Shown: positions 53,431-61,393 of the stretch, piece after piece | Layout of the letters: every line of letters starts with the position of its first letter | How positions within the stretch are numbered: the first letter of the stretch is position 1 | From: Syntrophorhabdaceae bacterium | Lineage (GTDB): Bacteria > Desulfobacterota > Syntrophorhabdia > Syntrophorhabdales > Syntrophorhabdaceae | Direction of reading: 5' to 3' | Assembly (NCBI GenBank): GCA_035541755.1 | Contig: DATKMQ010000066.1 | Span: forward strand, 1 to 64,000 | Length of the DNA stretch: 64,000 bases | The notes under the pieces: generated by a model | What the model was told of the DNA's origin: nothing | What the model saw: the letters and a program-made list of their open reading frames with translations, nothing else | Database searches by the model: none | Made by a program: the position numbers and the translations under genes

Positions 53431-54426
53431 ATGGAAAAGATCATACTCGTCGGGCATGGCAGTCCACGAAAGGACGCAAACAACATGGAGCTTGTGGGCC
53501 GGCTTCTCCATCAGGCTATTCATCCGGGTTGCAGTAACAACTGTGTAGGGGCTGCATACCTCCAGTTCGCCAAGCCTGACATTCCTCAAGTCATAGAGGA
53601 GGCCGTCTTCAGCGGGGCCCAAAAGATCGTCATACACCCCTATTTTCTGACGAGCGGCATGCACGTCACCAAAGACATACCGGCCATCGTAGCGGAAGCG
53701 AGACAGATGTATCCTGACCGAGAATTCATCTTAACGGAGCCACTCGGCATCCACGACAAGCTCGTTAAGCTCGTGGTGGAAAGAATATCGGCGGCAAAAG
53801 GTCTCTCTCCCGCGGAAATTGAAAAGCATAGTTTCGAAATCATCTCGGAGGAGACAGACCTGAGTGGTCTCCCCTTGGAGCATAAACCGATCGTGGAGCG
53901 TGTGATCCACGCCACGGCCGATTTTGAATTCAAAACGTCGCTTATGTTTCACGCTCAGGCGATAGCTGCAGGGATAGCGGCCATACGGGCAGGCAAGGAT
54001 ATTCTCACCGATGTGGAAATGGTAAAGACCGGGATCAACAAGAAGCTTTTGGCGCCATGGGGTGGAAAAGTAATATGTAACATCGGTTCGCAACCGAACC
54101 CGGCGCATGAGGCGGCGCTCACCAGGGCACAGATGGGCATTGAGGCGGCGCTCACCCAAATGAACAATATTGGCGTTGTTGCCATCGGCAACGCGCCAAC
54201 GGCCCTCATCAAAGTCATCGAGTTAGTCAATAAGGGCGGGGCGGGCAGCGACCGTCCTGCGCTCGTAATCGGCGTGCCTGTGGGTTTCGTAAAGGCCCTG
54301 GAAGCAAAAACGCTCCTTTCTGCGCAACAGTTTCCTTTCATCACGAACATAAGTAGAAAAGGCGGCACGGCTGTGGCTGTGGCGATTGTGAACGCCCTCT
54401 TAAGAATGGCCGGAGAAAACGAGTGA
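53431..54426 (+). CDS. cbiXC: CbiX-CbiC fusion: sirohydrochlorin cobaltochelatase and precorrin-8X methylmutase (331 aa)
   Basis: Two enzymes in one chain. Residues 1 to about 120 form a short-type CbiX chelatase that inserts cobalt into sirohydrochlorin; its start MEKIILVGHGSPRKDANN holds the metal histidine (His9), and HPYFLTSGMHVTKDIP the second site. Residues from about 130 form CbiC, which moves the C11 methyl to C12 on cobalt-precorrin-8: SFEIISEETDL, RVIHATADFEF, then DVEMVKTGI and IGNAPTALIKVIEL. The first and a late step of ring synthesis are thus joined. It overlaps cbiM by 3 nt. Confidence 0.9.
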   Translation: MEKIILVGHGSPRKDANNMELVGRLLHQAIHPGCSNNCVGAAYLQFAKPDIPQVIEEAVFSGAQKIVIHPYFLTSGMHVTKDIPAIVAEARQMYPDREFILTEPLGIHDKLVKLVVERISAAKGLSPAEIEKHSFEIISEETDLSGLPLEHKPIVERVIHATADFEFKTSLMFHAQAIAAGIAAIRAGKDILTDVEMVKTGINKKLLAPWGGKVICNIGSQPNPAHEAALTRAQMGIEAALTQMNNIGVVAIGNAPTALIKVIELVNKGGAGSDRPALVIGVPVGFVKALEAKTLLSAQQFPFITNISRKGGTAVAVAIVNALLRMAGENE

Positions 54427-55175
54427 AGGTTTCGAGAACGTTTTGTTATACCCTGCTCATTGCCGCGGGTTGCCTTATACCCGCGAGAGCCTATGCCATG
54501 CATATCTCCGAGGGCATACTCCCCATGAACTGGGCCGCCCTCTGGTCGATCATTGCCCTTCCCTTTGTGGCCTGGGGTCTTTATGACCTAAAGAGACGCT
54601 CAAGCTCCGATATCTCCTTCAAACCTCTGGTCGGCCTCATGGCAGCCGTGGTCTTCATCATCTCCTGTATGCCTGTGCCTGTGCCTGTGGCGGGGACGTG
54701 CTCCCACCCCTGCGGCACCGGATGTGCTGCCATTCTCCTTGGACCGCCCTTGAGCATTCTTGTAGCAACGGTGGCACTTCTCATTCAGGCCCTTTTTCTG
54801 GCCCATGGGGGATTGAGCACGCTCGGGGCAAATGTCGTGTCCATGGGGATCATGGGCTCTCTGACGGGTTATGCTTGCTTCAAGGCTCTTAAATTATTAA
54901 GAATAAATATCATCGTCGCCGGTTTTGTGGCAGGCGTTCTTGCAGACTGGGCCACATACCTTACGACGTCTTTCGAGCTCGCTTCAGGCATCCGGGGCAG
55001 CTCCGCGCTCACCCCCCTTCTCTTGAAGATCGCCCTCGCCTTCGTTCCCACCCAGCTTCCCCTGGGCATGCTTGAGGGGGCCATTACTGCGGGCATGGTC
55101 GGCCTTCTCTATAAGAAACGGCCTGATCTTTTGGTCAGGATGAGGGTCTTGAGGGCCGAGGAGGTGGATCCATGA
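54423..55175 (+). CDS. cbiM: Cobalt ECF transporter substrate-binding subunit CbiM (250 aa)
   Basis: Membrane component that captures Co(II) for uptake. A cleavable signal peptide (about residues 1-25, ending ARAYA) precedes MHISEGILP; in this family the freed Met-His N-terminus helps bind the metal. Several membrane helices follow, with CMPVPVPVAGTCSHPCGTGCAAILLGP and MGIMGSLTGYA. The start is GTG, overlapping the cbiXC stop. It belongs with cbiN-like, cbiQ and cbiO directly downstream. Confidence 0.93.
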   Translation: MKVSRTFCYTLLIAAGCLIPARAYAMHISEGILPMNWAALWSIIALPFVAWGLYDLKRRSSSDISFKPLVGLMAAVVFIISCMPVPVPVAGTCSHPCGTGCAAILLGPPLSILVATVALLIQALFLAHGGLSTLGANVVSMGIMGSLTGYACFKALKLLRINIIVAGFVAGVLADWATYLTTSFELASGIRGSSALTPLLLKIALAFVPTQLPLGMLEGAITAGMVGLLYKKRPDLLVRMRVLRAEEVDP

Positions 55176-55495
55176 GGCGTTTCACCCTTGGCTCTTTCGA
55201 ACTGATTTTGGGCGTTTCTTTCCTCTTGTTCCTATCTTTTTGGCCTTTTTCGGGTGGGCCGTGCCTCGCACATAGTGGAAACTGGGCGGGCGTAGACGAG
55301 TCGGTAGTGGAGAAATTTGCCAAAGAACAAGGTCATGAAGCGCGTGCCCCGTTTATCAACACCGAGGGTGACCTGTTACCTTTTCTTTTTCTTCTCGCCG
55401 GGGCGGTAGGCGGCTTTGCTGCCGGCTATTACTGGCGCGCGCTTTTTGATCAAAAGGGAAAGGGCTCCACGCTTAAGACCGGGGGCGCACCATGA
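55172..55495 (+). CDS. cbiN: CbiN-like auxiliary cobalt transport protein (107 aa)
   Basis: A small two-helix membrane protein between cbiM and cbiQ. Helix one is at about residues 10-30, then an extracytoplasmic segment NWAGVDESVVEKFAKEQGHEARAPFINTEGDL, then helix two (FLFLLAGAVGGFAAGYYW). The position and two-helix shape match CbiN, which assists CbiM, but the loop sequence is the variant I associate with deltaproteobacteria, so naming by similarity is less sure than by position. It overlaps both neighbours by 4 nt. Confidence 0.72.
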   Translation: MRRFTLGSFELILGVSFLLFLSFWPFSGGPCLAHSGNWAGVDESVVEKFAKEQGHEARAPFINTEGDLLPFLFLLAGAVGGFAAGYYWRALFDQKGKGSTLKTGGAP

Positions 55496-56247
55496 GACCT
55501 CTTTCCGTTAAGGTAAACCAGGATCATCCCCTTTGCAGGATGGATGTGCGGGTAAAGATGATCGCTGCGCTCATTCTTCTTGCCATGGTCTTAAGTTATA
55601 AAGGGTTTTTCTTTCCGATTATGGTTTCTATAACGGGCGCCGGCGTGTGCATAGCAATGGGCGTACGCATTAAGCCAATGCTAGTGAGGTTCTCCGAGCC
55701 GTTCTTCATCGTTCTCGTAATCCTCGTGCTGAAGGTCTTCTTCGCAGGAAACAAAATGTTCTTTTGTTTCGGCATCTTCGGTTGTACCTTCACGGCCCAC
55801 CTCGACGGTCTCATGGAAGGACTGGCCATCGGTTCAAGGATCGTTGGTGCGCTCGCCGTGGTTGCGGTCTTGAGTTTCTCCACGCCGTTTAACCGGTTCA
55901 TGGCCGGTCTTTCGTGGATGCGGGTTCCTCGTGGTTTCATCGAGGTCTCTCTTTTTGCCTACCGTTATATCTTTATGCTCCTGGATGACGCGTACGTCAT
56001 CTACAACGCCCAGAAGAACAGGCTCGGCTACGCCACCATACGGCGGGGGCTCGATTCCTTCGGGATTTTATCGGGATCACTCGTGCTTAAGGCCTTCGAT
56101 CACAGCCAAAATATAGCGGTCTCCATGGCACAGCGGGGATATGACGGTAACATACCGGCTTTGAGACAGAAGCCTTTCAGCATCGGAGAGGTACTTATCG
56201 CTTTGTTCGTGATCACGGTTATGGGGTATGTATGGAAGACGCTCTAA
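55492..56247 (+). CDS. cbiQ: Cobalt ECF transporter transmembrane subunit CbiQ (251 aa)
   Basis: The T component linking the ATPase to CbiM. It starts with the coupling region HPLCRMDVRVKMIAALILL, has about five membrane helices, then the conserved helix FIEVSLFAYRYIFMLLDDAYVIYNAQKNRLGY and the A-R-G motif region SMAQRGYDG that contacts the ATPase. Length typical. It overlaps cbiO by 16 nt. Confidence 0.93.
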   Translation: MRPLSVKVNQDHPLCRMDVRVKMIAALILLAMVLSYKGFFFPIMVSITGAGVCIAMGVRIKPMLVRFSEPFFIVLVILVLKVFFAGNKMFFCFGIFGCTFTAHLDGLMEGLAIGSRIVGALAVVAVLSFSTPFNRFMAGLSWMRVPRGFIEVSLFAYRYIFMLLDDAYVIYNAQKNRLGYATIRRGLDSFGILSGSLVLKAFDHSQNIAVSMAQRGYDGNIPALRQKPFSIGEVLIALFVITVMGYVWKTL

Positions 56248-57071
56248 CACTCAGCGCAAAGGTAGATTCCTTCGCATACCCTGACGGCACGTTAGCCCTT
56301 TTTGGAATCAATCTGACGGTGAAAAGAGGCGAGTTCGTGGCAATCCTCGGTTCCAACGGCTCCGGAAAGACCACCTTGCTCAAGGTGCTCGATGGCCTTT
56401 TCAAAGATTTCCAGGGCACGGTGCTTCTTGAAGGGGCGAATATGAAAAAGCTCTCGCCAAGGCAGATCTACAGGATCATGGGCCTCGTATTTCAGAGCCC
56501 GGACGAACAGCTCTTCGCCGCCACGGTCTTTGAAGACACCGCTTTCGGCCCCACAAATATGGGCTATTCTGAAGAGGAGATCGCTCTCCGCGTGAAAGGG
56601 GCCCTCGCAGCCGTTGACATGGAGTCCTATGCAAACAAGTCCATCCACGCGTTAAGTTTCGGACAGAAAAAACGGGTTTGTATCGCCGGACTTCTCGCAA
56701 TGGGGCACAGGGTGTTACTCCTCGATGAACCTACGGCCGGATTAGACCCCATGGGGGAGTACACCATGATGAAGCTTTTGACAAAACTCAACAGAGAGCA
56801 GGGGGTAACTGTGGTCATGGCCACCCACAATGTTGATTTTATTCCCCTGTTTCTCGACAGACTTTATATTCTAAGCAGGGGACGACTGGTCAGGGGCGGG
56901 ACCCCGGAAGAGGTGTTTACCGCACCTGAGGACATGGCAGAGGTGAAGCTCAGGCTTCCTCAGATTGCAGAATTGATCTACCGGCTGAAACACGAGGACA
57001 AAATGCCATTTGAAAGGCTGCCGCTCACCATCGGGGAGGCGCGGCGTCAGATTGTGAGGTTATATGCGTAA
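56232..57071 (+). CDS. cbiO: Cobalt ECF transporter ATPase CbiO (279 aa)
   Basis: ABC ATPase that drives cobalt uptake through CbiMNQ. Walker A is GSNGSGKTTLL (about residues 39-49), the Q-loop GLVFQSPDEQLF is typical of CbiO/EcfA, the signature is LSFGQKKR and Walker B VLLLDEPTAGLD, followed by the switch histidine in ATHNVDF. The C-terminal extension is normal for the family. It overlaps cobO by 8 nt. Confidence 0.95.
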   Translation: MEDALTLSAKVDSFAYPDGTLALFGINLTVKRGEFVAILGSNGSGKTTLLKVLDGLFKDFQGTVLLEGANMKKLSPRQIYRIMGLVFQSPDEQLFAATVFEDTAFGPTNMGYSEEEIALRVKGALAAVDMESYANKSIHALSFGQKKRVCIAGLLAMGHRVLLLDEPTAGLDPMGEYTMMKLLTKLNREQGVTVVMATHNVDFIPLFLDRLYILSRGRLVRGGTPEEVFTAPEDMAEVKLRLPQIAELIYRLKHEDKMPFERLPLTIGEARRQIVRLYA

Positions 57072-57582
57072 AGGCTACATACAGGTGTATACGGGGAACG
57101 GTAAAGGAAAAACCACGGCGGCCCTGGGACTGGCTTTTCGGGCGGCAGGCGCCGGGCTTAAGGTCTTCATCGGCCAGTTTGTAAAAAAGAAAGTCTGCAG
57201 CGAACATCGCGCGCTTGCACGTTTTGCCGACCTTATTACCGTCAAGCAATACGGCACCGGATTCTTGAGCGGGGAAAGCCCGCCAGAGGCCGCTGTCAGG
57301 GCCGCTATGAGGGGGATTCGGGAGGTACGCGACCTTATGGTAAAGGGAGGGCACGATGTGATAATTCTTGACGAATTATCGGTGGCGCTCCACTATAAAC
57401 TCCTCACGCTCGACTCTGTAATCGGTATAATAGATGCCAAACCGCCTCATGTGGAACTCGTGATCACGGGTCGATATGCCAACGACGAGGTCATCAAAAG
57501 AGCGGACCTCGTCACGGAGATGAGTCAGATAAAGCACTATTACCAGGCAAACGTCAAAGCACGTAAGGGCATAGAGTATTGA
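57064..57582 (+). CDS. cobO: Cob(I)yrinic acid a,c-diamide adenosyltransferase (172 aa)
   Basis: CobA/BtuR-type enzyme that attaches the adenosyl group of ATP to Co(I) corrinoids. The P-loop GNGKGKTTAALGLAFRAAG and the motif IILDELSVALHYKL are visible, along with LVITGRYAND and LVTEMSQIKHYY. It is of normal length, and overlaps cbiD by 4 nt. Confidence 0.95.
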   Translation: MRKGYIQVYTGNGKGKTTAALGLAFRAAGAGLKVFIGQFVKKKVCSEHRALARFADLITVKQYGTGFLSGESPPEAAVRAAMRGIREVRDLMVKGGHDVIILDELSVALHYKLLTLDSVIGIIDAKPPHVELVITGRYANDEVIKRADLVTEMSQIKHYYQANVKARKGIEY

Positions 57583-58673
57583 AGAAAGATCTGCGCTTCG
57601 GATACACTACGGGTACTTGTGCGGCTGCGGCTGCGGCTGCGGCCTTAATCGCGCTTTTCACAAGAAGATGCCCTGAGGAGGTTGAGATAGGACTACCCGA
57701 CGGGAGAAGGGTCGCCCTACCGCTCGCCACATGCGCTTATAGAGAACGCGGTCCTCAGGGCTACGCGTCGGTCATAAAGGACGCAGGGGACGACCCGGAT
57801 ATCACGAACGGCGCAGAAATCGCCGCAACCGCGGCGTTCTCTCTTTTAACCCCCGGCGACGATCCGGTCGGGCCTACGATCAGGGGCGGCCCGGGCATAG
57901 GCTTAGTCACAAAGCCAGGTCTTTGCGTCAGCGTGGGCGAGCCGGCCATTAATCCCGTGCCCCGGCAGATGATTGAAAGGGCTGTTCGCGAAGTTTGTGC
58001 AAAGCATAACGACGCTCACGCATCCTCCCTAGAAATCACCATTTCGGCCCCGCGCGGTGAAGAACTGGCCGCGAGGACCCTGAACAGACGTCTCGGCATA
58101 TTGGGAGGAATATCCATTCTCGGTACCACGGGCATTGTCACCCCTGTTTCCTCGCTCGCCTGGAAGGCAACCATCTCTTCGTCCTTGAGCGTAGCGCATG
58201 CCGTGGGCGTCAGACAAATAGTTTTGTCTACGGGTCGGGCCTCGGAAAAAGCCCATATGAGGCAATTTAACCTCCCGGAGGAATCGTACGTAATGATGGG
58301 CGACTACCTCGAATTTGCCCTCCTCAATGCAGCCAGGGTACCTTTTCATACCATCCATCTCTGCGCGCAGTGGGCAAAAATGCTCAAAATTGCCCAGGCG
58401 ACCCCCAATACCCATGTACAACATGGTGCCATAGATCTCAAGGGAACGCTTGATTTTTTGAGAGGTCTTGGCATTGCGGTAGGCGGCCCAGCGGAATTCA
58501 ATACCGCCAGGGAGATCTTCCACGCGATTGCCGCCTCGTTAAGCGCCCCTCAGGGCGCCTTTTCAAGGGTTTGCCAGGCTGCCCAGGAATACGCCCGATC
58601 CTTGACTTCAGGGGTGCCCGTTGTGGTCCATCTCGTCTCATATGAAGGGGAGGTGATCACGAGCCGTGAATAG
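57579..58673 (+). CDS. cbiD: Cobalt-precorrin-5B C1-methyltransferase (364 aa)
   Basis: Methylates C1 of cobalt-precorrin-5B in the anaerobic pathway. The N-terminus LRFGYTTGTCAAAAAAAAL is the family hallmark, followed by IKDAGDDPDITNG, GPGIGLVTKPGL and GGISILGTTGIVTPVSSLAW. The start codon is TTG, overlapping cobO (TTGA). The presence of CbiD, absent from the aerobic pathway, supports early cobalt insertion. Confidence 0.96.
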   Translation: MKKDLRFGYTTGTCAAAAAAAALIALFTRRCPEEVEIGLPDGRRVALPLATCAYRERGPQGYASVIKDAGDDPDITNGAEIAATAAFSLLTPGDDPVGPTIRGGPGIGLVTKPGLCVSVGEPAINPVPRQMIERAVREVCAKHNDAHASSLEITISAPRGEELAARTLNRRLGILGGISILGTTGIVTPVSSLAWKATISSSLSVAHAVGVRQIVLSTGRASEKAHMRQFNLPEESYVMMGDYLEFALLNAARVPFHTIHLCAQWAKMLKIAQATPNTHVQHGAIDLKGTLDFLRGLGIAVGGPAEFNTAREIFHAIAASLSAPQGAFSRVCQAAQEYARSLTSGVPVVVHLVSYEGEVITSRE

Positions 58674-59913
58674 GATTACAGTGATCGGCATCGGCTACAA
58701 GCCTCTCAACAAAAGGACTCAGGAGATTATGGAGGGTGCCCGGGTTATCCTTGCGACGACCAGGCTTCTTACGGTTTTCCAAGGGTATGACCTGTTTGAC
58801 AGGGTAAAAGAAAAGGTCCTCGTGATTGACAGCGTGGAGCGAACCATGGAGTATCTGAAAACGGCCCTCTCTCAGGAATCACTTTTGCCCGTTGTGGTTC
58901 TCGCCTCAGGAGATCCCATGTTTTCGGGTATCGGTAGCAGGATAGTCAGGGAATTGGGTAAGGAGCCTGTTGAAGTCATACCGGATTTGTCGAGCATTCA
59001 GGTTGCGTTCTCCCGGATAAAGGAGCCCTGGGAGGAGGCCTTTCTTGTGAGCCTGCACGGAGGGCCGGACCCTAAAAAGAGGCGCCGCCTGCCCTACGAG
59101 ATAGGTCACATACCGCGCCTTATCCGCCACCATCAAAGGATAGCGATCCTCACCGACAGGGAAAATAACCCTCAAGCCATCGCGGCTACGCTACCCCCGG
59201 ATGTGCTCGTCTATGTATTTGAAAAGCTCGGCTATGACGATGAAAGGATTACCCAAGGAACTCCTCGCGAGATTGCAGCCAGGATCTTCGCGGATCCCAA
59301 TCTCGTGATTATAAAGAGGATCGGGGATAGCGATTCCGATCAAAGGATACCATTCGGATTGACAGAAACAGAAATTTCGCACTCGCGCGGACTCATCACC
59401 AAGGATGAAGTGCGTGCAATAACGCTTCACGCGTTGCGGCTTCCGGCAAGGGGTATATTCTGGGACATAGGAGCGGGCTCGGGATCCATATCAATAGAGG
59501 CGGCCCGACTCTGTCCGGAGCTCACCGTATATGCGATTGAAAACGAAAAAGAACAGGCTGACCATATTGAGGCAAACAAGATGCGCTTCGATGCGGCAAA
59601 TGTGAACGTGGTCCGGGGCCTGGCGCCTCGCGCGCTTATCACGCTACCCCGACCTGACAGGGTTTTTATCGGAGGCAATAGGGGCAAACTCAACGATATC
59701 ATTGATGTTGTCGCCGACACGCCGGCAAAGATCGTGGTCGCAAACGCGGTAACGTTGAAAACGCTCAGCGCGGTTCTAGAAGGACTTGAAAAAAAGAGCT
59801 TCCTTACCACAGTGACGGGTGTTTCTGTCTGGAGAACCAGGGTGCTTGCAGGCGCTAAGCAGGCGCGGGCGCTCAACCCGGTATTCATCGTCAAAGGGGA
59901 AAAGCCTGTATGA
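58666..59913 (+). CDS. cbiET: CbiE-CbiT fusion: precorrin-6Y C5,15-methyltransferase (decarboxylating), 415 aa
   Basis: Adds methyl groups at C5 and C15 and removes the C12 acetate carboxyl. Residues 1 to about 210 form the CbiE tetrapyrrole methylase domain (VIGIGYKPLNKR, VVLASGDPMFSGIGSR). From about 230 the CbiT domain follows, with LITKDEVRAITLHALRL and the SAM motif FWDIGAGSGSISIEAARL. The fused order is like CobL of the aerobic pathway. The start is GTG, overlapping cbiD by 8 nt. Confidence 0.95.
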   Translation: MNRITVIGIGYKPLNKRTQEIMEGARVILATTRLLTVFQGYDLFDRVKEKVLVIDSVERTMEYLKTALSQESLLPVVVLASGDPMFSGIGSRIVRELGKEPVEVIPDLSSIQVAFSRIKEPWEEAFLVSLHGGPDPKKRRRLPYEIGHIPRLIRHHQRIAILTDRENNPQAIAATLPPDVLVYVFEKLGYDDERITQGTPREIAARIFADPNLVIIKRIGDSDSDQRIPFGLTETEISHSRGLITKDEVRAITLHALRLPARGIFWDIGAGSGSISIEAARLCPELTVYAIENEKEQADHIEANKMRFDAANVNVVRGLAPRALITLPRPDRVFIGGNRGKLNDIIDVVADTPAKIVVANAVTLKTLSAVLEGLEKKSFLTTVTGVSVWRTRVLAGAKQARALNPVFIVKGEKPV

Positions 59914-60638
59914 ACGCTAGGTTATACGCTATCGGCGTCGGCCCCGGTGACCCCGAGCTTCTCACTTTGAAGGCCCTGCGCATCCTTACGGCCGTGCCAT
60001 GCATTTGCGTGCCTCAGAGCAGGGCGGAAGGAGATAGCTATGCCCTCTCTATCGTGGAACGGGTCGTTGATCTTAACACGAAGCAGGTGATTACGGCCCA
60101 CTTCCCCATGATCAAGACGACCGGGCTTGGGGTAAAAAGTGAGGGTAAGCGGCAACTCAAAGACAGGTGGCAAAGCGCGGTCAGGACCATCGCGGATATG
60201 CTTGATCGCGGGGTCGATGTAGCCTTTATCACGATCGGCGATCCTACTATCTACAGCACGTTCTTCTACCTCTACCGGGGCCTTATTGAGGTCAATCCCT
60301 CGCTCGCCGTGGAGATTGTCCCGGGCGTATCCTCTATAAATGCCGCCGCATCAAGAGCGGCGACACCGCTGTGCCTTGGGGACGAGCGCCTTGCCATACT
60401 TCCCGCAACCTACACGAAGAATATTCAAGAAACCCTTGAAAAATTCGATACGATCGTTCTCATGAAGGTAAACACGGTTTTCGCTCGCGTAGTTCGCGCC
60501 CTTGACCGGGCAGGGCTCGCCGACAAGTCCTTCTTCATCTCAAGGGCGGGCATGGAAGACGAAAAGATAATAAGGCGCCTGTACGATGTGAAAAAAGAGG
60601 ATCTCAGTTATTTCAGTCTGGTGGTGGTAAAGAAATGA
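59910..60638 (+). CDS. cbiL: Precorrin-2/cobalt-factor II C20-methyltransferase (242 aa)
   Basis: Methylates C20 of cobalt-sirohydrochlorin. A tetrapyrrole methylase: the N-terminal YAIGVGPGDPELLTLKALRIL, the segment VAFITIGDPTIYSTFFYLYRGL and EIVPGVSSINAAASRAATPLC are all present. It overlaps both neighbours by 4 nt. Length normal. Confidence 0.95.
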   Translation: MNARLYAIGVGPGDPELLTLKALRILTAVPCICVPQSRAEGDSYALSIVERVVDLNTKQVITAHFPMIKTTGLGVKSEGKRQLKDRWQSAVRTIADMLDRGVDVAFITIGDPTIYSTFFYLYRGLIEVNPSLAVEIVPGVSSINAAASRAATPLCLGDERLAILPATYTKNIQETLEKFDTIVLMKVNTVFARVVRALDRAGLADKSFFISRAGMEDEKIIRRLYDVKKEDLSYFSLVVVKK

Positions 60639-61393
60639 GTCAGGTCTATTTCATTGGCGCGGGACCCGGCGATCCCGAGCTCATGACCATCAAGGGAAAG
60701 AAACTCCTCTCTCTGGCCGACGTGGTGATCTATACGGGAAGCCTCGTGAATCCAGAGGTTGTGCGTGGCCTTTCGGCTGAGATCTTCGACTCATCTAAAC
60801 TTACGCTCAACCAGATAGTGGCCATTATCAAGGATTCCGTGAGCAAGAACAAGGTGGTGGTGCGGCTGCATACCGGCGACACCTCCTTTTACAGCGCGAT
60901 CTCGGAACAGATAGAGAGGCTTTCCGAGCTCAATATAGCCTATGAGGTGATCCCCGGGGTATCGTCAGCAGCGGCCGGGGCTGCAACCCTCGGACAAGAA
61001 CTCACCATACCCGAGATAACTCAGACGGTCATCATCACCCGGCTTGAGGGAAGAACGCCCGTGCCCCAATTAGAGAAACTTTCCGAACTCGCCCGTCACA
61101 GGGCAACGCTCGTCATATTCTTAAGTGCCGGCATGATTGATGCGGTCGTCAAGGAACTGCGTGAGGGGGGCTATCCGGAGGACGTGCCCGTGGTGGTCAT
61201 CGAGAAGGCGTCGTGGCCGGAAGAGCGAATCATACGGGGCGAACTAAACAACATAGCCGACAAGGTCGGGCAATCGGGAATCACAAAGACAGCCCTGATA
61301 TACGTAGGCTACGCCCTTGCCGCCTCAGATAGATCTCTCGGAAAGGTATCGCGCCTCTATGACAAAGACTTTACCCATGGACACAGAAAGTAA
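60635..61393 (+). CDS. cbiF: Cobalt-precorrin-4 C11-methyltransferase (252 aa)
   Basis: Methylates C11 in the ring-contraction phase. Motifs: VYFIGAGPGDPELMTIKGKKLL, YTGSLVNPEVV, RLHTGDTSFYSAISEQIERL and EVIPGVSSAAAGAATLGQELTIPEITQTVIITR, the last typical of CbiF/CobM. The end overlaps the next gene by 17 nt or more, depending on its start. Confidence 0.96.
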   Translation: MSQVYFIGAGPGDPELMTIKGKKLLSLADVVIYTGSLVNPEVVRGLSAEIFDSSKLTLNQIVAIIKDSVSKNKVVVRLHTGDTSFYSAISEQIERLSELNIAYEVIPGVSSAAAGAATLGQELTIPEITQTVIITRLEGRTPVPQLEKLSELARHRATLVIFLSAGMIDAVVKELREGGYPEDVPVVVIEKASWPEERIIRGELNNIADKVGQSGITKTALIYVGYALAASDRSLGKVSRLYDKDFTHGHRK

